From positions 1-64,000 of the forward strand of contig NZ_JACVVP010000028.1 in NCBI RefSeq assembly GCF_014534745.1: a stretch of DNA of 64,000 bases, given 5' to 3'. Each line of letters starts with the position of its first letter. Positions within the stretch are counted from its first letter, which is position 1. Source of the stretch: Flammeovirga sp. EKP202. GTDB lineage: Bacteria; Bacteroidota; Bacteroidia; Cytophagales; Flammeovirgaceae. The position numbers and the translations under genes were made by a program. The notes beneath the pieces were generated by a model that was not told the DNA's origin, ran no database searches, and was given only the letters and a program-made list of their open reading frames with translations. Positions 18,362 through 27,413 of this stretch are shown in pieces.

Positions 18362-19132
18362 ATGGGTTGGTTTTCACGTCTTTTTTCCACCAATAAAAAA
18401 GAAATTAAAGAGGTTATTACCACTCCTCAAGGTCCTGCGCTTACCATGGACATGCACGCTCATTTTTTACCTGAACTTGATGATGGAGCTTCAAGTTTAG
18501 ATGAGTCAATGGCGATTATTAAAGGACTTCATCAATTAGGTTATAAACACTTAGTGGCAACTCCACATATTATGAGTGATTTTTATAAAAATACACCTGA
18601 GGGAATTGGTAAAAAAGTTGATCTTGTTAAAAAAGAAATAGCCAAAGAAAACATCGATATTACAATTGAATTTGCAGCTGAATATTACCTTGACGATGGC
18701 TTTCTTTTAAACCTAAGAAATAAAAAACCATTTCTAACTTTTGGTAAAAACTACTTACTAATCGAAACATCATTTATCAATCCTTGTTTATTTATTGACG
18801 AAGCAATCTTCATGGCTATTTCTCAGGGATACCAACCTATTATTGCACACCCTGAAAGATATTCCTATGTTTTTGATGATTACGAAGAAATCAAAAGGTG
18901 GAAAAACATTGGGGCTATGCTTCAAATCAATGCCCTGTCTTTATTAGGGTATTACTCCTCAAAGTCAAAAAATATTGCTGAAAGACTTATTAATGATAAT
19001 CTAGTGGATTTTATAGGAACTGACTGTCACAAACCGAAACATTTAGAAGGGTTAAAAAAGGTTCTCAATTCATCTTATTATAATAAATCATTAGGTTTGA
19101 ACCTGAAAAACAATCAAATTGCAACTTTTTAA
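18362..19132 (+). CDS. PHP-type tyrosine-protein phosphatase (CpsB/YwqE family)
   Basis: A 256-residue metal-dependent phosphatase that dephosphorylates BY-kinases. The metal ligands are visible in MHAHFLPELDDG (31-42), ATPH (about 76-79), AAEYY, HPERY (about 165-169) and GTDCHK (about 221-226). Placement directly after the Wzc-like kinase, with a 63-base gap, gives its substrate. Its likely job is setting the phosphorylation cycle that controls polymer length and export. Confidence 0.93.
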   Translation: MGWFSRLFSTNKKEIKEVITTPQGPALTMDMHAHFLPELDDGASSLDESMAIIKGLHQLGYKHLVATPHIMSDFYKNTPEGIGKKVDLVKKEIAKENIDITIEFAAEYYLDDGFLLNLRNKKPFLTFGKNYLLIETSFINPCLFIDEAIFMAISQGYQPIIAHPERYSYVFDDYEEIKRWKNIGAMLQINALSLLGYYSSKSKNIAERLINDNLVDFIGTDCHKPKHLEGLKKVLNSSYYNKSLGLNLKNNQIATF

Positions 19133-19149
19133 AAGAAACAGATAAAAGT

Positions 19150-20127
19150 TTGGCACTACTAGGGAAAAAAGTTTTTGTAACTGGGGGAACCGGTTTTGTA
19201 GGAGGATATATCATTCAAGCCTTACTCAAGGAAGGTGCTCAAGTCGTGGCTATGAACGGCATTCAAAATGATAAATCTTTTCTTAAAAACGAAAGTGATC
19301 AAATAGAATGGGTAGATGTTCACTTGTTAGATCCCGGTAAACTATCCGAAGTACTGCAAGAAGTAGAGTACATTGTACATGCTGCTTCCATCGTTTCTTT
19401 TAATACCTCAAGGGAAGAACTTCGTGCAATCAACGTTGATGGAACTGCTAACCTTGTCAACATTGCCCTGCAATCCAATATTAAAAAATTTGTATTCATT
19501 AGCTCAATTGCGGCTTTGGGCATTCCTGAATTTGGTGATCAAATCAATGAGGAATCAAAATGGACAGGAGAAAAAGGCATGTCACAATATGCTATCTCAA
19601 AATACAATGCGGAACAGGAAGTTTGGAGAGGGTTTAGAGAAGGTTTAGATATGGTCATCTTAAACCCTTCTGTAATTTTTGGGGTAGGTGATTTCAAACG
19701 AAGTAGTCTATCTATTCTTAATTACATCAAAAAAGGTGTTAAGTTCTATCCTAGCGGGCTTTTCTCATCTGTAGACGTAAGAGATGTTTCTCAAGGTGTA
19801 GTTAATGTACTAAATCTTCCTATTACTGGAGAGCGCTTTATTTTAAATGCGGATAACCTTCCTTTCAGAGAAGCATTAAGTATCATCAGCAAACAACTTA
19901 ATGTAAATCCTCCGGTCAAAAGCATCTCTCGTTCAACCGTATTATTTGTTTATTACATCAAGAAAATCCTATCCATTTTCAGTAGTAAACAAAATGCTCT
20001 CACAAAAGATCTAATCAACACTTTGTTTTCTTCTTATCAATACCAAAATACCAAAGCGGTAGAAAAGTTGAATATTAATTTCCATTCTTTGGAAGAAACA
20101 ATGCTTTGGATTAATTCAAAACAATAG
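19150..20127 (+). CDS. NAD(P)-dependent epimerase/dehydratase family protein
   Basis: A 325-residue extended short-chain dehydrogenase. The Rossmann motif is TGGTGFVG (11-18), and the YxxxK pair is in QYAISKYN (Y148, K152). It resembles dihydroflavonol-reductase/3-beta-HSD-type members more than sugar-nucleotide epimerases, so the substrate is open. The start is TTG at 19150; no ATG lies between it and the nucleotide-binding motif. It follows the phosphatase by 17 bases, so it belongs to the same operon, but no glycosyltransferase is present. Confidence 0.85.
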   Translation: MALLGKKVFVTGGTGFVGGYIIQALLKEGAQVVAMNGIQNDKSFLKNESDQIEWVDVHLLDPGKLSEVLQEVEYIVHAASIVSFNTSREELRAINVDGTANLVNIALQSNIKKFVFISSIAALGIPEFGDQINEESKWTGEKGMSQYAISKYNAEQEVWRGFREGLDMVILNPSVIFGVGDFKRSSLSILNYIKKGVKFYPSGLFSSVDVRDVSQGVVNVLNLPITGERFILNADNLPFREALSIISKQLNVNPPVKSISRSTVLFVYYIKKILSIFSSKQNALTKDLINTLFSSYQYQNTKAVEKLNINFHSLEETMLWINSKQ

Positions 20128-20253
20128 GGATATATCGACCGCTATCCCCCCGTTAATCCATTAAATACAATTCACACAAATAGAAGTCTATTAACAATTT
20201 TACATTATATTTATTACGATATTGTAAAGAACTTTCTATTTAAAAACTTCAAG

Positions 20254-21648
20254 ATGCCCGATAGTCAAAATAACATACAAAGTGCTTTAGAAAAATTTGA
20301 ATTAATGGAACAGGAGGGAAGAGTAGAATTTTTTGACCTAAGTACCTTTGAAGATATCATTGAACACTATTTTGTTAATTTCAATATAAAAAAAGCACTT
20401 AAAGCATGCGAGGTAGCCAACAGCGTTTATCCTTTTACAAGTACAATTAAAGTACTTCAAGCAAGGATTTTAGCCTTCTCAGGAGATTATACAAATGCTT
20501 TTGCTGCTATAAATGAAGCATTGCAAATTGCACCTACAGACTTCAACGTCTTATTTCATAAAGGATCCCTACATTCGATCGTAGGAGAAGTAGATAAAGC
20601 CATAAGCAGCTTTGAAAATGCTCTCCCTTATGCAGAAAATCCAGCCGATATATATTACAACATTGGTATTACACTTCAATCCATCAATGAATTTGAGAAG
20701 GCTGTAGAAGCTTTTAAAAAGTCCATTGAAAGCGATATGTCACATGAAAATACCATCTACGAGCTAGTAGACTGTAGCGTACAGCTTCATCAAACAAAGG
20801 AACTCCAAGACTTCCTCCAGAAGTTTGTCGACAATGATCCCTACAATACAGATGCATGGTATAACCTAGGTATTTACTTCAGTCAAATTAAAGAATATGA
20901 CGATGCTCTTAAGGCATTTGAATATGCTATTCTGATTGATGATTCTTTTGAGAGTGCTCATATGCAAATAGGACATTGCTACATGAACCTTAAAAGATAT
21001 GCTGAAGCATTTAGAGGATATTTGGAAGCTTTACAGCATTCGGATGAACCTTCAGCAGAGCTATATTGTCATTTGGGAGCATCGGCAGAGTTGATGAAAG
21101 ATTATAATGTTGGAATCCGCTATTTCAAAAAGGCAATCGAAGCCGATGAAAATTATGATGAAGCTTGGTTTGGAATTGGTGAAAATCACAGACTATTAGG
21201 AAATCACTTAGAAGCTACGCATTATTTAAGCAAAGCCGTAAAACTGAATAAATTTTATGATGAGTATTGGTTTTCATTAGCACTAGCAGAAGCTGCATTG
21301 GGAAATTTAGTTTCAAGTATAGAAGCATTTGAGGAAAGTTGTAGAATTAACCCTCATAGATCTAAAGCTTGGATAGAATGGTCAATGGTTTATTATAATG
21401 AAAATGAAAATGAGGAAGCAATAAAAGTACTGAAAAGAGCACTTGAACACTTGGAGGAAAATCATTCCATTCACTACAGATTAGCGGGTTACTACATGCT
21501 TTCTGGAAAGCTAAAAGATGCCTACAAACATATTGAAACCGCATTGAGGCTGAATTATGATGCTCATACCGAATTAGTGGATTTTATTCCGAATAACACC
21601 GTGAAAAAAATACTAGAATCTGCGATTCAAAGCTTTCGAAAAAAGTAA
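20254..21648 (+). CDS. Cytoplasmic tetratricopeptide-repeat protein
   Basis: A 464-residue protein without signal peptide, made of about ten TPR units from residue 45 to the C-terminus (for example WYNLGIYFSQIKEYDDALKA and WFGIGENHRLLGNHLEATHY). Such proteins of this length, ending in a short basic tail, are common and conserved across Bacteroidota, but their partner is unknown. A 126-base gap separates it from the polysaccharide operon. Confidence 0.85.
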   Translation: MPDSQNNIQSALEKFELMEQEGRVEFFDLSTFEDIIEHYFVNFNIKKALKACEVANSVYPFTSTIKVLQARILAFSGDYTNAFAAINEALQIAPTDFNVLFHKGSLHSIVGEVDKAISSFENALPYAENPADIYYNIGITLQSINEFEKAVEAFKKSIESDMSHENTIYELVDCSVQLHQTKELQDFLQKFVDNDPYNTDAWYNLGIYFSQIKEYDDALKAFEYAILIDDSFESAHMQIGHCYMNLKRYAEAFRGYLEALQHSDEPSAELYCHLGASAELMKDYNVGIRYFKKAIEADENYDEAWFGIGENHRLLGNHLEATHYLSKAVKLNKFYDEYWFSLALAEAALGNLVSSIEAFEESCRINPHRSKAWIEWSMVYYNENENEEAIKVLKRALEHLEENHSIHYRLAGYYMLSGKLKDAYKHIETALRLNYDAHTELVDFIPNNTVKKILESAIQSFRKK

Positions 21649-21898
21649 CTTTTCATGGTTATTTATCTTTGATTTGATTTTTTTTACATTTCATCTAATC
21701 ATTTTGGTGAGCTATTTACTATTAATTGATAATTAGCATTAATATTTTATTTTTTTAACATAAATATACACTATAAGCGATTCAGTTTTACGAAATTGCG
21801 CCTCGTCTTATTGTGTGTTATGTTTGAATACACTTAGTAAGCAATTAAAAATGTATCGACATAATAAGTCGGTTTTTTTTATTTCAAATCGTCCGATA

Positions 21899-22669
21899 AT
21901 GAATTACGTTTTAAATAATCTTCCTGAAAGAAGTGCTAAACCAAGAAACAAAGGTTTAACAATGGCAATGGATAAAGGTATGTCTTTACGTGAAGTTGAA
22001 GACGTCTTGTCTATATCAGGAGATTACATTGATATAGTAAAGTTAGGATGGGCTACTTCTTATGTAACTCCTCAGCTTCAAGATAAAATCAACCTTTACA
22101 AAGAAGCGGGTATCAACGTTTATTTAGGAGGTACATTATTTGAGGCTTTTGTAATCAGAAATCAATTCGAAGATTACCTTAGAGTAATGGACAAATTCGG
22201 TTTGGACTTTGCAGAGGTATCGGATGGCTCAATGGATATGGCTCACGACGTAAAATGTGAGTACATCAACAAATTATCTCAAAGAGCAACAGTACTTTCT
22301 GAGGTAGGTTCTAAAGATGCTGAAAAAATCATTCCTCCATATAAATGGATCGAATTGATGCGTGCAGAATTAGATGCTGGAGCTTGGAAAGTTATCGGTG
22401 AAGCTCGTGAAGGTGGAAACGTTGGTTTGTTCCGTTCTTCAGGTGAGGTTAGATCTGGTTTAGTGGAGGAAATCTTAACACAAATCCCTTATGAAAATAT
22501 TATTTGGGAAGCTCCTCAAAAAGCTCAACAAGTTTGGTTTATCAAGTTAATCGGTACAAACGTAAACCTTGGTAATATCGCTCCTAAAGAAGTTATTCCT
22601 TTAGAAACTATTCGTTTAGGTTTAAGAGGCGATACATTCCACGACTTCTTAAACGAAGGCTGGAAGTAA
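21899..22669 (+). CDS. comA: Phosphosulfolactate synthase family protein (ComA)
   Basis: A 256-residue TIM-barrel protein of the ComA family, which adds sulfite to phosphoenolpyruvate to form phosphosulfolactate. The family pattern is seen in KPRNKGLTMAMDKG, DYIDIVKLGWATS, VYLGGTLFEAF, FAEVSDGSM and EAREGGNVGLF. I chose the ATG at 21899 (MNYVLNNL) over an in-frame start 28 codons upstream, because the upstream part is unlike the family. In Bacteroidota the pathway may feed sulfonolipid or sulfolactate metabolism; the following pathway genes are not here. Confidence 0.9.
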   Translation: MNYVLNNLPERSAKPRNKGLTMAMDKGMSLREVEDVLSISGDYIDIVKLGWATSYVTPQLQDKINLYKEAGINVYLGGTLFEAFVIRNQFEDYLRVMDKFGLDFAEVSDGSMDMAHDVKCEYINKLSQRATVLSEVGSKDAEKIIPPYKWIELMRAELDAGAWKVIGEAREGGNVGLFRSSGEVRSGLVEEILTQIPYENIIWEAPQKAQQVWFIKLIGTNVNLGNIAPKEVIPLETIRLGLRGDTFHDFLNEGWK

Positions 22670-22690
22670 GCTTAAAATTTATAAGAAAAA

Positions 22691-22732
22691 CCCCCTCTTA
22701 CAGTTTTTTCATGCTGTAAGAGGGGATTTTTT
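22691..22732. terminator. Bidirectional intrinsic terminator
   Basis: CCCCTCTTACAG (22692-22703) pairs perfectly with CTGTAAGAGGGG (22714-22725), with an A/T tract on each side. It ends both comA and the convergent flavin reductase-like gene. Confidence 0.93.
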
Positions 22733-22734
22733 GT

Positions 22735-23583
22735 TTAATTCAACAACACCTTCCAAGCTTCTTCTACCATTCCTTTATCTAATAATTTACCTGCCAAAAT
22801 GTGATTATTTTCTCTAGAATCCATCATAGGAATTTCTATATGCTCTAAAGACTCAATGGATGGTATAGCTTCTATATTGGCAAGTTTTGCTAACTGATTT
22901 CCTGTCAATATTTCACTTTCAACTATATGAAGGGGAAGCTGATCTATTCCGATTCCTTTTTTTCTAATTGGTTTTTCAATACTCAATAATGCATCTCCTG
23001 ATGCTCTTACATAATAGTTTCCACCCATTCTTCCCATTAAATCTAATTTGGAACCTTCTATCATCCCTTTTTCATCTAGTATACTTTCATTTACATGTAT
23101 TCTTATAACCTCACATAGTACCAAATTTCCTGCTCCACCTTCTTCTCCCATCGCAATAACCTGCTGAAGTTTACATTCAAATTGGACCAGCGACTCCTTC
23201 ACTCTTGGTGGTGTTACGTCTACTGATGGAACTTCTGTTAAACCAGACTTGATAAATTCATTGATGCCTTTACCGTATTCGGTACTGGATAGGGACATTT
23301 GCTCTACAATATCATAAGTCACAATATTGACAACACACTCTTTAGTGGCTAAAATATTGTCCAAAGTATGCTTCGTGGTATTATCTCTTACCCTTCTTGT
23401 GGGGGAAAAAACTAAAATAGGAGGGTTGGCTCCAAAAAAATTAAAGCAGCTATAAGGGCTCAAATTAACATTACCTTCATCATCAACTGTACTTACAAAA
23501 GCAATTGGACGAGGGGCAATAGAATTTAACAAGTAACCATGCATTTGTGCTGTAGTTACCTCAGAGGGAGTAAAAGTTTTCAT
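22735..23583 (-). CDS. Flavin reductase-like FMN-binding protein
   Basis: A 282-residue protein. The first 190 residues form a flavin reductase-like split barrel (NSIAPRPIAFVSTVD, about 16-30; then NLSPYSCFNFFGANPP). A roughly 90-residue helical extension at the C-terminus is part of the subfamily seen in Bacteroidota. It is expected to bind FMN and may serve as a flavin reductase or oxidoreductase of unknown substrate. Cytoplasmic. The gene stands alone. Confidence 0.88.
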   Translation of the reverse strand: MKTFTPSEVTTAQMHGYLLNSIAPRPIAFVSTVDDEGNVNLSPYSCFNFFGANPPILVFSPTRRVRDNTTKHTLDNILATKECVVNIVTYDIVEQMSLSSTEYGKGINEFIKSGLTEVPSVDVTPPRVKESLVQFECKLQQVIAMGEEGGAGNLVLCEVIRIHVNESILDEKGMIEGSKLDLMGRMGGNYYVRASGDALLSIEKPIRKKGIGIDQLPLHIVESEILTGNQLAKLANIEAIPSIESLEHIEIPMMDSRENNHILAGKLLDKGMVEEAWKVLLN

Positions 23584-24177
23584 GTGTTTATTGGTGTTTT
23601 GTATGATGGCCTCAAAGTATCAGTTATCCATTATTTCTCAAAGAAAAAGTCAATTTTTTTGAATTAAACTTGATCACCACACCTCTTTCAAAAAGATGAA
23701 TTCAACTCATATTTGACTTTACAAATTCACTTTAATTTGTTCACTCAAATGTGCTAAAAGCGGGCATTACAATTCATTATTACTCATTGTGAAATAATTA
23801 AGATGAACTCATGATTACCAATTGCTCACTATTTATAACATTAATCATAGACCAATAATTATGAGTTTCACACAAAATCTCCTATTTGCATAGTCAAATA
23901 TTACAAAAACTATTTTAAGAGAATTCAGATATCTATTTTGGATTTATGAGTTAAATATTTGAAGTGTTATTTTTCATAATTCACTGATTGATAGTATTTA
24001 ACAGGTTAAATTGAATCGAATAAAAAACGACTGTTTGATGAATATCTAACAACCTTTAGTTTATTACCTTAAGATGACATTGTAACTTCTAATTCACCTA
24101 AAAACAAAATAGAATTAAGCTTATAATAACTTTCAGATAAAATGTGATTACTACCTTTTCGAAAAGAAATAAAAGTT
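23584..24177. other. 594-base intergenic region, no gene seen
   Basis: AT-rich stretch between divergent promoters of the flavin reductase-like gene and the acyltransferase gene. A palindrome CTTTTCGAAAAG lies just before the acyltransferase start (near 24155). No ORF, tRNA or terminator was recognised. Confidence 0.5.
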
Positions 24178-25902
24178 ATGCAAACTGAAATAATACCAAC
24201 TGATCAAATGATGAGAGAGCTTGGCACCAACAAGGTGATTACCGAGCTTATCATGAAGACCTTAGGGCTTTCAGCAATGAACGAGATGTATACTAAACTT
24301 TCTCGTTATGAAGGGATTGAATTGATTGAGAAAGCATTGGATATGCTTAATATCTCTTTTGAAGTCAGTGATGAAGATCTAGCTAAAATTCCTAAAGAAG
24401 GAGCATTTATTAGTATTTCCAATCATCCTTATGGGTTACTTGATGGTGTATTATTACTTCAGATGATGAACAAGGTACGACCTGATTTTAAAGTGACTGC
24501 TAACCATTTTTTGGAGGTCATGAAACCTTTTCAAGACTTGTTTATCAGTGTTGATCCTTTTCGTAAAAAGAAACTAAATGCTTTTTCTAAAGTACTGAAA
24601 ACCTTAGATGAAGGTAACTCAATTGGTCTTTTCCCAGCTGGTGAAGTTTCTACTTATTATAATAGTAATAAAAGAATAGAAGATAGACCTTGGACAAAAT
24701 CGTCTATTCGCTTAATTCAAAATGCAGATGTACCTGTCGTTCCAATTTATTTTCATGGGGTGAACAGCTGGATGTTCCACTTGTTAGGTAAAGTGCATCC
24801 ATCATTAAGAACGATGCAAATCCCTAAAGAATTTTTAAATAAGAAAGGGCACAAAGTTAAAATCAGAATTGGTCAACCCATACAACCTAAAGAATACCAA
24901 AAACACGAAACAATTGAGGAAATAAGTTCTTTCCTTAGAAACAAAACTTATTTATTAGGAGAGGGACTAAAATCTCAAAAATTCCTGAAACCAAACAAAA
25001 AAGTAAAAACTGAGGCCGAACCATTATTTCAACCTATTCCAAAAGATGTGTTAGAAGGAGAAATCAAAGATTTATCTTCTTCATCACTACTTTTCAGTCA
25101 AAAACAATATGATGTATATATCAGTCCTTCTGAAGAAATTCCTTATATCCTTCTTGAGATTGGTAGACTTAGAGAGAAGACTTTTAGAGATGTAGGAGAG
25201 GGGACTAATCATTCCATTGATCTAGATCGCTTTGATGAATATTACCAGCATTTGTTCATTTGGGATAGAGAAGAAAGCCGTGTAATTGGTTCTTACAGAA
25301 TCGGTAAAGGCGATGAAATTATGGAATATGTGGGTAAAAAAGGTTTTTACACTAATACCCTTTTTAAATATAAAGAAGGTTTTAAACCTATCTTACGACA
25401 AGGAATTGAATTAGGTAGATCTTTTGTGATTAAAGAAAAGCAAAAGGACGCTTTCCCATTATTTTTCCTTTGGAAGGGGATCAATATTTATCTAAAAAGA
25501 AATCCTCATTATAGATATATGTTTGGGTCGGTCAGCATTAGTAATGACTATTCTGATGCTTCAAAAGATGCAATTATCTATTACTCACATAAGTTCTTAT
25601 ACAACCACGAACTTTCTCACCTTATTAAACCAAGAAAGAAATATAAAATCACTTCTAATGTACAGGAATACATTGATAAGTTGACCAATAAAGAGTATTT
25701 CAACATCAATGAACTGGACAAATTATTAGTGGAAATTGATTCTAAAAAATACAAAGTTCCAGTCCTGATCCGTCAATACATCAAGTTGAATGGAAAGATT
25801 ATCGGTTTCAATATCGATCCGAAATTCAATAATTGTTTAGATGGGTTCATTCTGGTCGATGTTCTCAATATACCGCAAAAAGTAACCAATCAATTAAATT
25901 AA
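24178..25902 (+). CDS. olsF: Fused O-/N-acyltransferase (OlsF-like aminolipid synthase)
   Basis: A 574-residue two-domain protein. The N-terminal half is a lysophospholipid-type acyltransferase with NHPYGLLDG (81-89) and the FPAGEVS block (about 158-164). The C-terminal half (about 300-560) is a GNAT-type N-acyltransferase of the OlsB kind (REKTFRDVGEG, then ELGRSFV, then WKGINIYL). The order O-acyl then N-acyl matches OlsF, which makes ornithine lipids in one chain; glycine or other aminolipids are equally possible in this phylum. It would act at the inner membrane with acyl-ACP donors. The symbol is by architecture, not by proven substrate. Confidence 0.85.
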   Translation: MQTEIIPTDQMMRELGTNKVITELIMKTLGLSAMNEMYTKLSRYEGIELIEKALDMLNISFEVSDEDLAKIPKEGAFISISNHPYGLLDGVLLLQMMNKVRPDFKVTANHFLEVMKPFQDLFISVDPFRKKKLNAFSKVLKTLDEGNSIGLFPAGEVSTYYNSNKRIEDRPWTKSSIRLIQNADVPVVPIYFHGVNSWMFHLLGKVHPSLRTMQIPKEFLNKKGHKVKIRIGQPIQPKEYQKHETIEEISSFLRNKTYLLGEGLKSQKFLKPNKKVKTEAEPLFQPIPKDVLEGEIKDLSSSSLLFSQKQYDVYISPSEEIPYILLEIGRLREKTFRDVGEGTNHSIDLDRFDEYYQHLFIWDREESRVIGSYRIGKGDEIMEYVGKKGFYTNTLFKYKEGFKPILRQGIELGRSFVIKEKQKDAFPLFFLWKGINIYLKRNPHYRYMFGSVSISNDYSDASKDAIIYYSHKFLYNHELSHLIKPRKKYKITSNVQEYIDKLTNKEYFNINELDKLLVEIDSKKYKVPVLIRQYIKLNGKIIGFNIDPKFNNCLDGFILVDVLNIPQKVTNQLN

Positions 25903-25958
25903 GTAATTGACGCTGAGAACAAACAGATCAAATACTTATTCAAATCGTTCAACATGAC

Positions 25959-25995
25959 AAAGACCAGGCTAATTATTTTGGCCTGGTCTTTTTTT
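25959..25995. terminator. Intrinsic terminator
   Basis: AAAGACCAGGC (25959-25969) pairs with GCCTGGTCTTT (25981-25991), followed by a T run on the plus strand. It ends the acyltransferase gene and lies just after creD on the other strand. Confidence 0.9.
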
Positions 25996-26006
25996 ACTTT
26001 CAAAAA

Positions 26007-27362
26007 TTAACTTACGCTACCCGCTGTTGATAAATTCAACTGATACCAATTGATTTTTCTTGTGTAGAACATTGTTGCCCCCAAGATCATCGTCAACCCA
26101 ATACTACCCATCAGTAAAGCATAATCGACCATTTGTAATGTGATAAATAAGAAGGTATAAATTCCGAATAAGATCAGCATTAACATTAAGGACAGTTTCT
26201 TGTTTTTAAATAAACTCAAGGAGTATAATGAGATCATACTTACAATGGCTACTGAAGCAATTCCAAAAGCAAGGTTGAAAGAACTATGTTCTGAGATCGA
26301 TACCAATAAGGTGTAAAACAAACAGAGGGCAATCCCCACCATGGCATATTGTAAAGGGTGAATTCTTGTTTTGTTGATCACTTCCACCAAAAAGAAAATC
26401 AAAAAGGTCAACGCTATAGTCATGGCTCCATACTTCGCAGAACGCATAGAGGTTTGATAATCATTGACAGGGATTAGTAAATCCACTCCAAAAGCGGATT
26501 GATCAAAGTTGCTGTATTGTTTGAATTCACCTGATATCCATTGTAGAGGAAAGTTTCTGTTCAACTGCAGTACGGTCCATTTTGCTGTAAAACCTTCTTC
26601 TGTCACCTCTCTAGTATCAGGGAGAAAGTTTCCGACAAAACTTGGTGAGTCCCATTTTGAATGCATGCTTACCTGAGTAGTTGCTCCAAGTGGAATAAAG
26701 GAAAGGTTCTGACTTCCTTGAAGTACCAAATTAAAACTAAAATCATATTTTGATTGCCCCTCTTCAGAAAGTGTAACGGGAATTGTCACACCACTTTCTA
26801 CTAATTTCGGTATTCTACTTCCTGGTTCAATATCCAAAGTAGTATCATTCCATTTTACTTTAATTTGATTCTTAATTCCTCGGAGATCATTAATTCCAAC
26901 TGTGAGAAATGCTTTATCCAATTGTATTTCTTTCAAATCGCTAGGTTTTGGAATTGATTTTAAATCAAATTGTCCTTTCACATCTAAATTAGAAGAGTAC
27001 ACTATAATATCGTAAATACCTCTATTTAGTGATCTTGGATCTACGTCACCATCAATCTTTAATTCTTTAGGTAACAAGTACCAGTACTTTGTGTATTCTA
27101 TCACTTCTCCCTCTTGATTTTCTCTTTCCATCAACATGGGAACTGTTAGAATTGGTCCTTTCACTACCTGTTCATTTGACCACTTCGAAGACACCTCTTT
27201 AATGGCTTTTCTATTCATATTTTCCCTTTCGTAAATAATGGATTCAATCATAGAAAGTGGTATTAATAATAACAGCATTAAAATAGTAATAATGCCCACT
27301 TTGACCATCACTGTGTTCTTTGCCCAACTTCTCTGGGGCTTTTGATTTTGTTGTTGTTCCAT
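26007..27362 (-). CDS. creD: Cell envelope integrity protein CreD
   Basis: A 451-residue inner-membrane protein. One N-terminal membrane helix (about 22-40) is followed by a large periplasmic beta-rich domain containing the KGPILTVPM stretch and then five or so C-terminal helices (about 305-440). The pattern is that of CreD, linked to envelope stress and beta-lactam tolerance in enterobacteria. In Bacteroidota, creD is often found with a winged-helix regulator and a small membrane protein, as here. It begins 51 bases after the radical SAM gene and has no copy of the local operator of its own. Confidence 0.92.
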   Translation of the reverse strand: MEQQQNQKPQRSWAKNTVMVKVGIITILMLLLLIPLSMIESIIYERENMNRKAIKEVSSKWSNEQVVKGPILTVPMLMERENQEGEVIEYTKYWYLLPKELKIDGDVDPRSLNRGIYDIIVYSSNLDVKGQFDLKSIPKPSDLKEIQLDKAFLTVGINDLRGIKNQIKVKWNDTTLDIEPGSRIPKLVESGVTIPVTLSEEGQSKYDFSFNLVLQGSQNLSFIPLGATTQVSMHSKWDSPSFVGNFLPDTREVTEEGFTAKWTVLQLNRNFPLQWISGEFKQYSNFDQSAFGVDLLIPVNDYQTSMRSAKYGAMTIALTFLIFFLVEVINKTRIHPLQYAMVGIALCLFYTLLVSISEHSSFNLAFGIASVAIVSMISLYSLSLFKNKKLSLMLMLILFGIYTFLFITLQMVDYALLMGSIGLTMILGATMFYTRKINWYQLNLSTAGSVS

Positions 27363-27413
27363 AATAATTAGATTAAAAGTTTTATATTAAATGAGTAATT
27401 TTTTGACTCGTTT

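Noticed and set aside
14862-20127. Full capsule biosynthesis locus
   Set aside because: No glycosyltransferase, Wzx or Wzy is present on either side; only export and control genes are supported.
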